From positions 1 to 44,066 of the forward strand of contig DBKH01000077.1 of assembly GCA_002297815.1 (NCBI GenBank): a stretch of DNA of 44,066 nt, written 5' to 3'. The position numbers and the translations under genes were made by a program. This document shows positions 24,135 to 32,179 of the stretch, piece by piece (positions within the stretch are counted from its first letter, which is position 1; each line of letters opens with the position of its first letter). This DNA comes from Bacteroidales bacterium UBA755. GTDB lineage: Bacteria > Bacteroidota > Bacteroidia > Bacteroidales > UBA932. The notes beneath the pieces were generated by a model. That model did no database searches. It saw only the letters and a program-made list of their open reading frames with translations, and was not told the DNA's origin.

Positions 24135-25226
24135 ATGGAACGAACACTTGACATTATCCCCGTTTCGGAGTGGGGATTCTTCGATGAGAGCATTCCCCCT
24201 CTTGTCATCGCTGGACCTTGCAGCGCTGAATCAGAATTGCAGGTCATGATGACCGCGAAAGGCCTGCGCGAATTTGGGATTCATGTTTTTAGGGCTGGAA
24301 TATGGAAGCCTCGCACTCACCCCGGATCTTTCGAGGGTGTCGGTTCTCCCGGTCTTAAATGGCTCCAGAAGGTTAAGAATGAATATGGCATGAAGGTCTG
24401 CACAGAGGTTGCCAACGAGAAGCATGTCTATGAATGTCTGAAATATGGCATCGACATGGTTTGGATTGGGGCTCGCACGACAGCCAATCCGTTTCTGGTT
24501 CAGGAGATTGCTGATGCGCTGAGGGACACTGACATTCCTGTCCTGGTCAAGAATCCTGTCAATCCGGATTTGGATCTTTGGGTTGGTGCCTTGGAAAGGC
24601 TGAATCAAGCGGGTGTCAAGAAGTTGGGCGTGATCCATCGTGGTTTTTCCACTTCTCAGAAGATTCCGTACAGAAACCTTCCTGGTTGGCAGATTGCTGT
24701 GGAGTTGCGTACTCGTTATCCTAACCTTCCGTTCTTTGCGGATCCGAGTCACATGGGTGGCTCCAGACAGTATCTTAAGGAATTGTCGCAGAGGGCGATG
24801 GATCTTGGATTGGATGGTCTAATGGTCGAGTCCCACTGCGATCCATCGTGCGCTTTAAGTGATGCCAAACAGCAGTTGGTTCCGTCCGACTTGAAGACAT
24901 TGCTAGAGAGCCTTACTGTCCGTCAGAAGGTTTCCAATGACAAGGAATATCTCGAAGGCATCGAGCAACTTCGTTCACAGATTGACGTGATTGACGAGAA
25001 TCTTCTGATGGCTCTTGGCTCCAGAATGGAGATTTCCCGCAAGATTGGCGAGTTCAAGAAGGCTCACAACATCGCCATCGTCCAGGCCGCCCGTTGGGAC
25101 AGCATTTTGTCCTCGATGATCGAACAAGGCAAGCAGTACAGCCTCTCCGAGGAGTTCGTCACTGCTTTCTTCACTGCCATCCACGAGGCCTCTGTGGTCG
25201 AGCAGAACAGGATTTTAGAGGGGTAG
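24135..25226 (+). CDS. bifunctional DAHP synthase-chorismate mutase
   Basis: A 363-residue fusion that catalyses both the entry step of the shikimate pathway and the branch step to prephenate. Residues about 1-265 are a DAHP synthase of the KdsA-like class: AGPCSAES near 26, FRAGIWKPRTHPGSFEG, KNPVNPDLDLW, IHRGFS, and the metal-binding FFADPSHMGG and ESHCDPS. Residues about 275-363 are an AroQ chorismate mutase (EQLRSQIDVIDENLLMALGSRMEISRKIGEFK region, with the catalytic Arg and Lys pattern). This fusion is standard in Bacteroidales. It is the last gene of the operon and explains why PheA and TyrA carry no mutase. Confidence 0.95.
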   Translation: MERTLDIIPVSEWGFFDESIPPLVIAGPCSAESELQVMMTAKGLREFGIHVFRAGIWKPRTHPGSFEGVGSPGLKWLQKVKNEYGMKVCTEVANEKHVYECLKYGIDMVWIGARTTANPFLVQEIADALRDTDIPVLVKNPVNPDLDLWVGALERLNQAGVKKLGVIHRGFSTSQKIPYRNLPGWQIAVELRTRYPNLPFFADPSHMGGSRQYLKELSQRAMDLGLDGLMVESHCDPSCALSDAKQQLVPSDLKTLLESLTVRQKVSNDKEYLEGIEQLRSQIDVIDENLLMALGSRMEISRKIGEFKKAHNIAIVQAARWDSILSSMIEQGKQYSLSEEFVTAFFTAIHEASVVEQNRILEG

Positions 25227-25245
25227 GTGTCACCGTCAATGTGGC

Positions 25246-25309
25246 GAAAGGGAAACCTCTATGGCAAATTTTGCACGTTACCAAAATTTGCCATAGAGGT
25301 TTCCCTTTC
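25246..25309. repeat. 28-bp perfect inverted repeat between convergent genes
   Basis: Arms 25246-25273 and 25282-25309 are perfectly complementary over 28 bp around an 8-nt loop (CACGTTAC). It lies 19 bp after the DAHP synthase-mutase stop and 40 bp after the PorV-like stop. It may be a bidirectional terminator, though the following T-run is poor (TTGTCCCC on plus, GCCAC on minus), or a miniature mobile element. Confidence 0.9.
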
Positions 25310-25349
25310 TTGTCCCCTGTCACACTGAACCAGAGGTCGCTGAACTTGT

Positions 25350-26279
25350 CTAAAACTGGTAGCCGAGTCCGAAGGTGAGGGTGTTGCCGAGGATGTCGCA
25401 TGCGGTTAGATAGGCGATGTCAAGGCTTATGCCGAAGATCTTTGCACCGAGTCCGATGGTTGCGAACGATGGTAGCACGGCATTCTCGGTTCCGAAGTGG
25501 TAGCCGGCCCGCGCAAAGAGCATATTCTTAAATGAATATTCTGCCCCGACTGCCACTGTGACGTTGCCGCTGAAGAAATAGTCTGTGTCAGAGGACAATC
25601 TGATACCGTGGGCTTCGGAGAGGGCTAGTTTCCAGTCAGCTCCTATCGTAGCGGAGGAAGGAAGCTTGAATGAGTCTCCTGCCTCTGACTTCACGGACGA
25701 GCCAATGTTTGAGACTCCAGCGGTGATGTTCAGGTCTTCTAGCCTATAGGTCAGAAAGGCATCGGCAGCGATGGCGGAATAGGAATTGTCTTCCGAAAGT
25801 TTCTGCGAGGCGAACCGCACATTGGCTCCGGCTGACAGATTTTCCATGATTAAGAATCCCACTCCTGCATTGACAATCATTTCGTTAGGCTTGAAAGTGC
25901 CTTTTGAGACACCGTTGTCTGTCATCACGGAATATTCCTCCCCCGTTTGGTAGGCTTCTCCGATTGAAACACCGAATCTATTTCCGACTTTAGCAGCTGC
26001 TCCGAAATTAAAGTTGGTCGATTTCACACCATCGGGTGCCCACATCTGGCCTGACACCCCGGCAGACATCCTCTCCGCTGAAAACGGAATCACAGAGGAG
26101 TTGCGGAATGATGAATATGCCGGCTCAGTTCCAGAAGCTGCCCCAGCGAAACCCATTCCAGCTGACACCGGGTTCCTATCGATCCCGACAAACGGTAGTC
26201 CTTCTTCATTCTGGCCAAAGGCGGGATTAATCGAGATGGCGCACGCAAGTGCAACCGTGAGTATCGTTTGGTGATTCAT
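25350..26279 (-). CDS. PorV/PorQ family outer-membrane barrel
   Basis: A 309-residue outer-membrane protein with a Sec signal (about 1-22, AISINPAFGQ) and a barrel of the FadL-like PorV/PorQ type. Typical features are NPVSAGMGFAGAAS near the N-terminus and a terminal LTFGLGYQF strand. Family members work in type IX secretion, where PorV shuttles cargo to the attachment complex. Its ATG overlaps the stop of the upstream subtilase by one base (TAATG). That subtilase carries a T9SS sorting domain, so a dedicated cargo-shuttle pairing is likely. Whether it is PorV or PorQ cannot be told by eye. Confidence 0.82.
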   Translation of the reverse strand: MNHQTILTVALACAISINPAFGQNEEGLPFVGIDRNPVSAGMGFAGAASGTEPAYSSFRNSSVIPFSAERMSAGVSGQMWAPDGVKSTNFNFGAAAKVGNRFGVSIGEAYQTGEEYSVMTDNGVSKGTFKPNEMIVNAGVGFLIMENLSAGANVRFASQKLSEDNSYSAIAADAFLTYRLEDLNITAGVSNIGSSVKSEAGDSFKLPSSATIGADWKLALSEAHGIRLSSDTDYFFSGNVTVAVGAEYSFKNMLFARAGYHFGTENAVLPSFATIGLGAKIFGISLDIAYLTACDILGNTLTFGLGYQF

Positions 26280-28861
26280 TACTTTTTGACTATTGTTTGC
26301 TTAAACTCTTTGGAATCAAATCTAATTGTCGCAGAATATTTTCCTGGTGCACATCCCGACATGTCTATCTCCGCAGGCTCGAATGCGCTGGCTTTGAGAG
26401 TCTTGTCAATCACCACACTGCCAGTAGCAGAAGAGATCTTCACATGAATGTCTGATTGGTCTTTTCCAGTTGCGATTCTCAGAGTGTCTTTGACAGGATT
26501 CGGATAAGCTACATATTCAATGGAAGGCTCCCTCACGAGGATTTTGAATTCAGCGGTAGCTGTCGCGTTTCTTGCATCGTAAGCTGTGACGGTAACTGTT
26601 GTGGAACCGTATTTGAGCACTGTCCCGGAGATCTTGTCTTCTTCTATCTCATAAGCTGCCAAGGATGGGTTGCTGAGTGTGAGGTTGTAGTCAAGCTTTT
26701 CACCATCAGGGTCACTGAAATACTCAGTCATATCTAGGTTGAAACGGCCTTTCGGTGAAGTGAAAAACATGTTTTCGATGTCCTTGATTTTCTGTGGAGG
26801 AGTGTTTTCAAGAATTGTGTAGTTGATGTTCTTAGTGGATGTTTCTCCAAATTTGTCCTTTGCGGTCAATTGAACCGTGTACGCCCCGGCCTCAGCATTG
26901 TACGCCCTGATTCTTAAGTTCCAATTACCGTCTTTGATCTTGTCGAAAGCGTCTGCGTTTGATCCACGTTTGTACTCGCAGGTGAAAGTGTGCCCGTCAG
27001 GATCGTAGATCGACACATTGACATCCCTGATTTCATGCGATTTGAGTATCAAATCATCAACGCCCCGAAGCTCGATGATGGGAGGGTTGTTTTTCTCTGT
27101 GGTGAAGCTAACGATTTCACTGGCTTCGCCATAGGTTTTTGAGAAGGAGAAACCAATCACCTTGACAAAGTACTCGGAGTTGAAATCAAGGTCACTGAAC
27201 GTTGTCTCCATGGTCTCGTTGAACCTTGCATCTGAAATAACAATTGTTTGTGAAACATCTGACAGCTTTCCAGAAGCCGGATCAGCGGCTTCCACAGCGG
27301 CCTTGTTTTTTCCGAATATGATTGAATAACCGTAAGCAGGATGTCCCTCCGCGTCTCCAACAGAGCTCCATGAAAGAGTGGCTGAGTTGGAAGCAACCGA
27401 TGCTTTGATGCCATTAACCTTTCCGGGAACGAAATCTGAGCCATAGGTCAATGCGGCCATTGCGTCAACCAACCCGCCTATGTTTTTAGGAACAGCCGTG
27501 GTGTTCTTTGTTGAAAGGAGGCGATCTTTGAGTTCCTCGCAAGTAAATCCTTGACCTCCAAGGTAGGAAACTAGCAGTGCAGCGACACCTGAGACGTGAG
27601 GGCATGCCATTGAGGTCCCTTGTAAATTGCTATATCTATTGTTCGGATAGGTGCTAAGGATTGATGTTCCCGGTGCTGCAATGTCCACGAAGTCTCCGTA
27701 GTTGGAGAAGGAGGCTCTGTTTCCGTAATTGTCAATCGCTGCCACAGCGATCACTGGCTCATAGTTGGCTGGAACTCCATTTTCTATTCCATCGTTTCCT
27801 GCCGCGAACACAACCAGCCCACCTTTCATCGGGGAACCTAGTAGTTGGTTACCATCGTTGTCGCACCCTGCGTATTTGATGAAGTAGTCGATGGCGACCT
27901 TGTCTGCAAGACTGACTTTCCCTGCCATTGCGTTGGCTAGTTCTGAGCTATTCAATCTTCCATCTCCATCTCGGTCATAACTGTAGGCCCAGCTGTTCTG
28001 GCAGATCACTGCCCCATGGTCCGCTGCCCATTTTATAGCTACCGCACTGCTCCCGTTCAGTGTCATTCCGTTCATGTCTCTGAGAATCTCGCAGGACATT
28101 ATCGTGACACCTTTCTTTCCGCTTGCTGCATCTCCCCCGGCAACTCCACAGACTCCTACACCATTGTTGTTGACGGCTGCGATGGTTCCTGCTACATGTG
28201 TCCCATGAGAGCCCGCGACTATTTTCGAGTTAAAATTGATGGCATTGTAATGTTCTGTCCCACAGTTAGCAGCAAGATCTTCGTGCGTCACATCCACTCC
28301 CTCATCGACCACGGCTACTATTACTCTTGGGTCTCCTGTAGTGTAACCACTCCAGATAGGGGCCACATTGATGTCGCAGCCATTAGGGTTATTAAATCCC
28401 CATTGTGATGAAAGCTTCGGATCGTTGAACTCCTCAACCTTTATCGTGCGTTGGCTCTCAACATATTCAATTCCATGCACTGATCCCAATTCCACAGCCG
28501 CTCTCGTCTGTGGAACATCGTCTCCAAATTTGACGACATACCACTTGTGAAGTCCTTCACGCCTTGTTCTTGGTTCGTATTCTCCAGCATCTGGGAACAA
28601 CCTGCTGATGGAAGTGATTCCGATTTCATCCAAGGCTTGATTCAGCCCCATTGATTTTGTGACTATCTTCCCACGATTCAAGTCGTCCTCGATTAGCGCA
28701 ATCATTTCATCGTTGAACTTCACGAAAGCCTCTCCTTGGACAATAGAGTGATCAACTTCTTTTATCGCGTTAACACCCTCTCTGTCAGGAGTATAAATTT
28801 CTTCTTTAGAGCATGAATATATAGACACGAGTGCCAGTAATGGCAGATAAAGTCTTCTCAT
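26279..28861 (-). CDS. S8 subtilisin-like protease, lipoprotein with T9SS sorting domain
   Basis: An 860-residue protease. The frame extends to 29029, but that part is a shadow of the neighbouring gene; MRRLYLPLLALVSIYSC is the true start. Domains: lipoprotein signal with Cys17 followed by SKEE (a surface-export type signal); inhibitor-like prodomain (about 38-140); S8 domain with Asp186 (VAVVDEGVD), His219 (GSHGTHVAG), Asn356 (AAGNDG) and Ser417 (GTSMACPHVSG); Fn3-like domain (about 480-590); two Ig/cadherin-like beta domains; and a C-terminal type A sorting domain (last 80 or so residues, YPNPVKDTLRI to KQTIVKK). Having both a lipobox and a T9SS signal is unusual. It overlaps the PorV-like gene. 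Confidence 0.92.
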   Translation of the reverse strand: MRRLYLPLLALVSIYSCSKEEIYTPDREGVNAIKEVDHSIVQGEAFVKFNDEMIALIEDDLNRGKIVTKSMGLNQALDEIGITSISRLFPDAGEYEPRTRREGLHKWYVVKFGDDVPQTRAAVELGSVHGIEYVESQRTIKVEEFNDPKLSSQWGFNNPNGCDINVAPIWSGYTTGDPRVIVAVVDEGVDVTHEDLAANCGTEHYNAINFNSKIVAGSHGTHVAGTIAAVNNNGVGVCGVAGGDAASGKKGVTIMSCEILRDMNGMTLNGSSAVAIKWAADHGAVICQNSWAYSYDRDGDGRLNSSELANAMAGKVSLADKVAIDYFIKYAGCDNDGNQLLGSPMKGGLVVFAAGNDGIENGVPANYEPVIAVAAIDNYGNRASFSNYGDFVDIAAPGTSILSTYPNNRYSNLQGTSMACPHVSGVAALLVSYLGGQGFTCEELKDRLLSTKNTTAVPKNIGGLVDAMAALTYGSDFVPGKVNGIKASVASNSATLSWSSVGDAEGHPAYGYSIIFGKNKAAVEAADPASGKLSDVSQTIVISDARFNETMETTFSDLDFNSEYFVKVIGFSFSKTYGEASEIVSFTTEKNNPPIIELRGVDDLILKSHEIRDVNVSIYDPDGHTFTCEYKRGSNADAFDKIKDGNWNLRIRAYNAEAGAYTVQLTAKDKFGETSTKNINYTILENTPPQKIKDIENMFFTSPKGRFNLDMTEYFSDPDGEKLDYNLTLSNPSLAAYEIEEDKISGTVLKYGSTTVTVTAYDARNATATAEFKILVREPSIEYVAYPNPVKDTLRIATGKDQSDIHVKISSATGSVVIDKTLKASAFEPAEIDMSGCAPGKYSATIRFDSKEFKQTIVKK

Positions 28862-28907
28862 TATGTTATAAATCATTAGTTCAGAGGTTTCCCTAGCTGA
28901 GGATTGA

Positions 28908-30449
28908 TCAGACAACCTTCCATCCATCGATGCGACGGGCGGAGGTGGAGAAGTTGACACCGATTTTGAATATCTTTCTGTGGTCATCGGTGAACGGGCG
29001 GGCGTAGCCTCGCTCCTCGATCTGGGCAAGGGCTTCGTCCGGAGTGGAGTCGGTCTTGATTTCGATGACGTAGACGTAGTCCTTTGTCTTTATGAGGATG
29101 TCGATGCGACCGTTGGAGGTCGTGCGCTCTGTCTCGACATATTCCCCCATCAGCTCGATGATGATGTACATCGCGTACTGGAAGTCCTTTTCGCAGTCTG
29201 CTTGAATCTGGTAGTTGGTTCTGGCGAAGAGGGCGTCCAGGCGGGTCATGAAGGAATCGGGCTTGCCGGCTTCGACATCCATCGACATGAGGGAGATGAG
29301 GGTGTTGGTAGAGTCGCTTTGGACCGGAGCGTAGTAACCTAACAGGAAATTGAGGAAGCCGTCCTTCACCTCTAAGTTTGGGAAGCCGAGGGTGTATAGG
29401 TTGAAACGAGGGTCGAAGCCTTTGATGGTGAGGTAGCCGCTCTGGTATAGGAGTGGGACAGGGTTAAGGAATGCTGTGTTCACGTCTGTTAGAAGCGATG
29501 AGCCCACGAGGTCGCTTGACAGGCGAGTTACATCGTAGGAGGTCTTCCTCATTACCTTGACAAGGAAAGAAGGGGTGCCAGTCTCGAACCAGTACTCCTT
29601 GAACTTAAGGCTGTCAAATGTGTTCAAGAGACTGAATGGATTATAGACCCCGATTGAATCTTCGCAGAAATGATAGCCATCGTACATTAGGGCAAGTTTC
29701 TGCTGGCACTCTTCTTCGGAAAGGCCATTGGCATCAGCAAGTTCCCTAACACTATCTGAGAAATAGTCTTTGAGATCTGCCTCTGAAATTCCGCAGATGT
29801 CCGTGTAACGAGCATCCATTGAGATGTCCGTCAGGTTGTTCAGGTCACTGAACACGCTCATCTTGCCGAGCTTCGTGACTCCGGTGAGAAATGCGAAGTG
29901 GATGAACCCTCCATGACCTTTCATCACACCGTAGAAGCCACGGAGCGTCTCTCGCATCTTGTCCTGAAGCTCCGGGCGGTCAAGATTGTCGATGACAGGC
30001 TTGTCATATTCATCAATCAAGATGGCTACTTGGCGACCGGTCTTCTGGTAGGCAGCTTCAATCACGTTACCGAAGCGGATTCCGGGAATGCCGGAATTGT
30101 TCTCGCTTCCGTATTCTCTTTCCCATTTGCAGAGAGCGTTGTCAAGTACCTTTGCTATCACATCCTCCTGATTGTAAGCTACTCCGCTCAAGTCTAGATG
30201 CAGCACCGGGTACTCCGTCCAGTCCTTCTCCAGCGATGCGATGGCCAGTCCCTCGAACAGTTCCTTTTTCCCCTGAAAGTACGCCTCCATAGTTGACACC
30301 AGCAGGCTCTTGCCGAACCGTCTCGGACGGCTCAGGAAGTAAAATTTCCCTGTCGTTGCCAACTTGTAAATAAGCTCAGTCTTGTCAACATAGACATACT
30401 CGCCCCTGCGGATGTCCTCAAAGTTCTGTATTCCAATCGGGTAAAGCAT
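28908..30449 (-). CDS. AAA-ATPase-like / PD-(D/E)XK nuclease protein, copy 1
   Basis: A 513-residue protein of the AAA-ATPase-like plus DUF1703 (PDDEXK_9) type. An ATG at 30470 is in frame, but the second copy has a stop there, so MLYPIGIQNF (30449) is the supported start. The ATPase part has the family's modified Walker A, RPRRFGKSLL (41-50), and Walker B, ILIDEYDKPV (near 143-152). The C-terminal nuclease has RIDILIKTK and YVIEIKTD, giving the Asp, Glu and Lys of PD-(D/E)XK. The cellular role is undetermined; the family is greatly expanded in gut Bacteroidota. It is a paralogue of 32180-33724, with a shared promoter. The subtilase gene starts 46 bp downstream. Confidence 0.85.
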   Translation of the reverse strand: MLYPIGIQNFEDIRRGEYVYVDKTELIYKLATTGKFYFLSRPRRFGKSLLVSTMEAYFQGKKELFEGLAIASLEKDWTEYPVLHLDLSGVAYNQEDVIAKVLDNALCKWEREYGSENNSGIPGIRFGNVIEAAYQKTGRQVAILIDEYDKPVIDNLDRPELQDKMRETLRGFYGVMKGHGGFIHFAFLTGVTKLGKMSVFSDLNNLTDISMDARYTDICGISEADLKDYFSDSVRELADANGLSEEECQQKLALMYDGYHFCEDSIGVYNPFSLLNTFDSLKFKEYWFETGTPSFLVKVMRKTSYDVTRLSSDLVGSSLLTDVNTAFLNPVPLLYQSGYLTIKGFDPRFNLYTLGFPNLEVKDGFLNFLLGYYAPVQSDSTNTLISLMSMDVEAGKPDSFMTRLDALFARTNYQIQADCEKDFQYAMYIIIELMGEYVETERTTSNGRIDILIKTKDYVYVIEIKTDSTPDEALAQIEERGYARPFTDDHRKIFKIGVNFSTSARRIDGWKVV

Positions 30450-30476
30450 ACGACCTATTTTTTGGTTCATTCCCTA

Positions 30477-30484
30477 CAAAGATA
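30477..30484 (-). promoter_or_regulatory. -7 box of ATPase-nuclease copy 1
   Basis: Minus strand TATCTTTG, about 28 nt upstream of the start at 30449. The same box and the adjoining AAAAAAGTT stretch are conserved upstream of copy 2, so the duplication included the promoter. Confidence 0.6.
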
Positions 30485-30524
30485 AAAACTTTTTTGGACT
30501 ATGGAGAGCATCGGGGTGACTACA

Positions 30525-31496
30525 CTATTTCAACAGAGACAGCCGCTTTTCAATCAATTCTTTGTACCGGACTATAGTCTCGTCGGGAAGAAATGACCTG
30601 TCCAGAATGTCAAACCAAAGAGGCTTGTTTGAGATCATTCTGTCAATTATCCACCTGCATACCTTGGTTTCAATTCCGGCCGTTGTCATCGCTTTTTCGA
30701 AAGAGGATCTGTCAAATCCTATTATGCCCTTTTTGCCTTCTGTCCCGCTTCCCTCCAAAGGCATAGCCAGTTCGTCTTTATCCTCAATCCCTGTCAGAAG
30801 CACCGCAAGCAGGTCGTATGCTGGTGAGAGGAAGTAATCATAGCCATCAGTCGAAATCAATGAGAAATTCTTGCAGTGCATGTCCGAGTTCCCCGTTATC
30901 CACGAGAACAGCACAATCTCCCAAAAACGCTGGACATCCAGAAGTGGAGCGGATGAGAGCCTATTCACCACTGCCGACAACTGTGAGTATGAGCCAAGGT
31001 ATTTATGTTCTGTCAGTCTGTTTGTAAGTTGACACATGTCCAGCATAGAGTATTTCTGTCCTTTCGGTCCTCTGTCCATTCTTTTGGTGATGTAGGCGAG
31101 CTCTCCGTCCGACATTCTGATCAATCCGTGCCTGGCAGTGCGGATTCCCGAAGCCTCCGCCATGTTCATTGTCACATTCTCCAATTCCGGCATTGACTTA
31201 TAGACAGAACTTTGCGGTTTAAGAATATATCCTCCCCACAATCCTACGATAGTCAGCCTATCCTCTTCGTTGCGGCCTCCCTTGTTGATGTCCAAAGCCA
31301 GCTTGGCCTGAACTCCGGTCACTGAGGTGCTGGATTTGATGACCTCCAATGCCAGTTCAGAGATGTTATTTCTTGAATATGGCAATATGGGTGCTTTCGT
31401 ACATCCGAAAAGCCTTCTTGCGCAAGATGAATGATAGACCCTTTCGCTTTCCTTCAAGGCCTTGCCGCAGCAGAGGCATCTGTTATTCGTCTCCAT
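30525..31496 (-). CDS. hipT: HipT-like Ser/Thr kinase toxin
   Basis: A 323-residue protein matching the HipA kinase core without the N-terminal subdomain. It starts with a zinc-ribbon-like CLCCGK ... YHSSC (Cys7, Cys10, His22, Cys25). The phosphate loop is TSVTGVQAK (57-65); Ser58 aligns with the autophosphorylated Ser of HipA, and Ser58/Thr60 sit where HipT has its SIS pair. The kinase motifs are GNSDMHCKNFS (202-212, catalytic Asp205, Asn210) and SPAYDLL (metal Asp228). HipA/HipT kinases phosphorylate aminoacyl-tRNA synthetases and arrest growth. The start overlaps hipS by 14 nt. The family is firm; the toxin target is not known. Confidence 0.88.
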   Translation of the reverse strand: METNNRCLCCGKALKESERVYHSSCARRLFGCTKAPILPYSRNNISELALEVIKSSTSVTGVQAKLALDINKGGRNEEDRLTIVGLWGGYILKPQSSVYKSMPELENVTMNMAEASGIRTARHGLIRMSDGELAYITKRMDRGPKGQKYSMLDMCQLTNRLTEHKYLGSYSQLSAVVNRLSSAPLLDVQRFWEIVLFSWITGNSDMHCKNFSLISTDGYDYFLSPAYDLLAVLLTGIEDKDELAMPLEGSGTEGKKGIIGFDRSSFEKAMTTAGIETKVCRWIIDRMISNKPLWFDILDRSFLPDETIVRYKELIEKRLSLLK

Positions 31497-31812
31497 AATG
31501 CTCTCTTACACTAAGATTACCGATGCAGTCCTTGCAACAAACCAGAAGCAAAGACATTCTGTCTCTCGCATCTATTTTCCAAGATTTATGAACAATGTCA
31601 AGCAACCATCCTTCTGGAATCAGTCCGTCGAAGACAGGAAACATCATCTCTTTGGAATATTCAGTCTCTGTCAGCGGCATTGTAGGGCTAATGGCCTTGG
31701 CACCAGGGGATTTCAGATAATCGCTGTCATAAGAAAAATGATACCCTTCCGAATCCTCTGTCAGAATCCCACAGAATGTGTCATCAATGTAAATGTCAGC
31801 CTTTTTCATCAT
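31483..31812 (-). CDS. hipS: HipS-like protein (HipA N-terminal subdomain as separate antitoxin)
   Basis: A 109-residue protein corresponding to the N-subdomain 1 of HipA (couple_hipA): KADIYIDDTFCGILTEDSEGYHFSYDSDYL, then SPTMPLTETEYSKEMMFPVFDGLIPEGWLLD. In three-gene HipBST systems this piece is a separate protein that neutralises the HipT kinase. It overlaps hipB by 4 nt (ATGA) and hipT by 14 nt, so the three are translated as a unit. A second in-frame ATG follows directly. By analogy to HipBST it is the antitoxin. Confidence 0.85.
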   Translation of the reverse strand: MMKKADIYIDDTFCGILTEDSEGYHFSYDSDYLKSPGAKAISPTMPLTETEYSKEMMFPVFDGLIPEGWLLDIVHKSWKIDARDRMSLLLVCCKDCIGNLSVREHYGDE

Positions 31813-32006
31813 TCATTGATCTTATGTGCCTGAAGTTCCTCCCCGAAAAGCTTGAGCACTTGATTGACCTTGTCTAATTGGACAGTGCTTTTGCCGTTTT
31901 CAAGTTCCCTGACGAATCTGACACCGACCCCTGACCTTTCAGCCAGTTCAATCTGGGTCAATCCGAATGATTTCCTTTTTTCACGAATATGTTCCCCGAT
32001 ACTCAT
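31809..32006 (-). CDS. hipB: HipB-like XRE-family DNA-binding protein
   Basis: A 65-residue helix-turn-helix protein: IREKRKSFGLTQIELAERSGVGVRFVRELENGKSTVQLDKVNQVLKLFG spans a full XRE/Cro fold with recognition helix VRFVRELENG. It should bind the palindromes in its own promoter and autoregulate the operon. It is first in hipB-hipS-hipT with 4-nt overlap to hipS. The size is typical of HipB without a long C-terminal tail. Confidence 0.88.
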   Translation of the reverse strand: MSIGEHIREKRKSFGLTQIELAERSGVGVRFVRELENGKSTVQLDKVNQVLKLFGEELQAHKINE

Positions 32007-32014
32007 GGTAAATA

Positions 32015-32069
32015 ATCCCTTTCGGGTGCAAATATAATGAAATTACATCAATTTCATCCCTGTCGGGAT
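32015..32069. promoter_or_regulatory. three-palindrome operator region of the hip operon
   Basis: ATCCC-TGTC-GGGAT (32056-32069) is a perfect palindrome. CCC-TTTC-GGG (32017-32026) is a second, similar site centred 41 bp away, about four helical turns. Between them, ATGAAATT-N5-AATTTCAT (32037-32057) is a perfect 8-bp inverted repeat. The -7 box lies inside this set, so HipB binding would block transcription. Confidence 0.7.
32029..32036 (-). promoter_or_regulatory. -7 box (TATATTTG) of the hip operon
   Basis: An exact TAnnTTTG match on the minus strand, 23 nt before the hipB ATG. The inner palindrome CCCTTTCGGG would overlap the predicted transcript start. Confidence 0.65.
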
Positions 32070-32179
32070 TAATCTTATCTTGCTGTATGTGCGGTTTACC
32101 ATGAAAAGTCAAGAGTCTTTACGGCAATGGTATCTACCGTTGAATACCAGTCTGTCAGAACTATCAGCCGCATATCTGG

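Noticed and set aside
25335..25353. Degenerate dispersed-repeat copy (GGTCGCTGAACTTGTCTAA) at the end of the PorV-like gene
   Set aside because: At least three changes from the core and no inverted arm; it may be a decayed copy but is too weak to list.
28862..29029. N-terminal extension of the T9SS subtilase rich in Pro and Ser
   Set aside because: It is antisense-frame reading through the 3' end of the ATPase-nuclease gene; a lipoprotein signal begins at 28861.
30450..30470. Upstream ATG (MNQKIGR) for ATPase-nuclease copy 1
   Set aside because: Copy 2 has ATGAACTAA at the same place, so the conserved start is MLYP; the upstream ATG also lies almost at the predicted transcript start.
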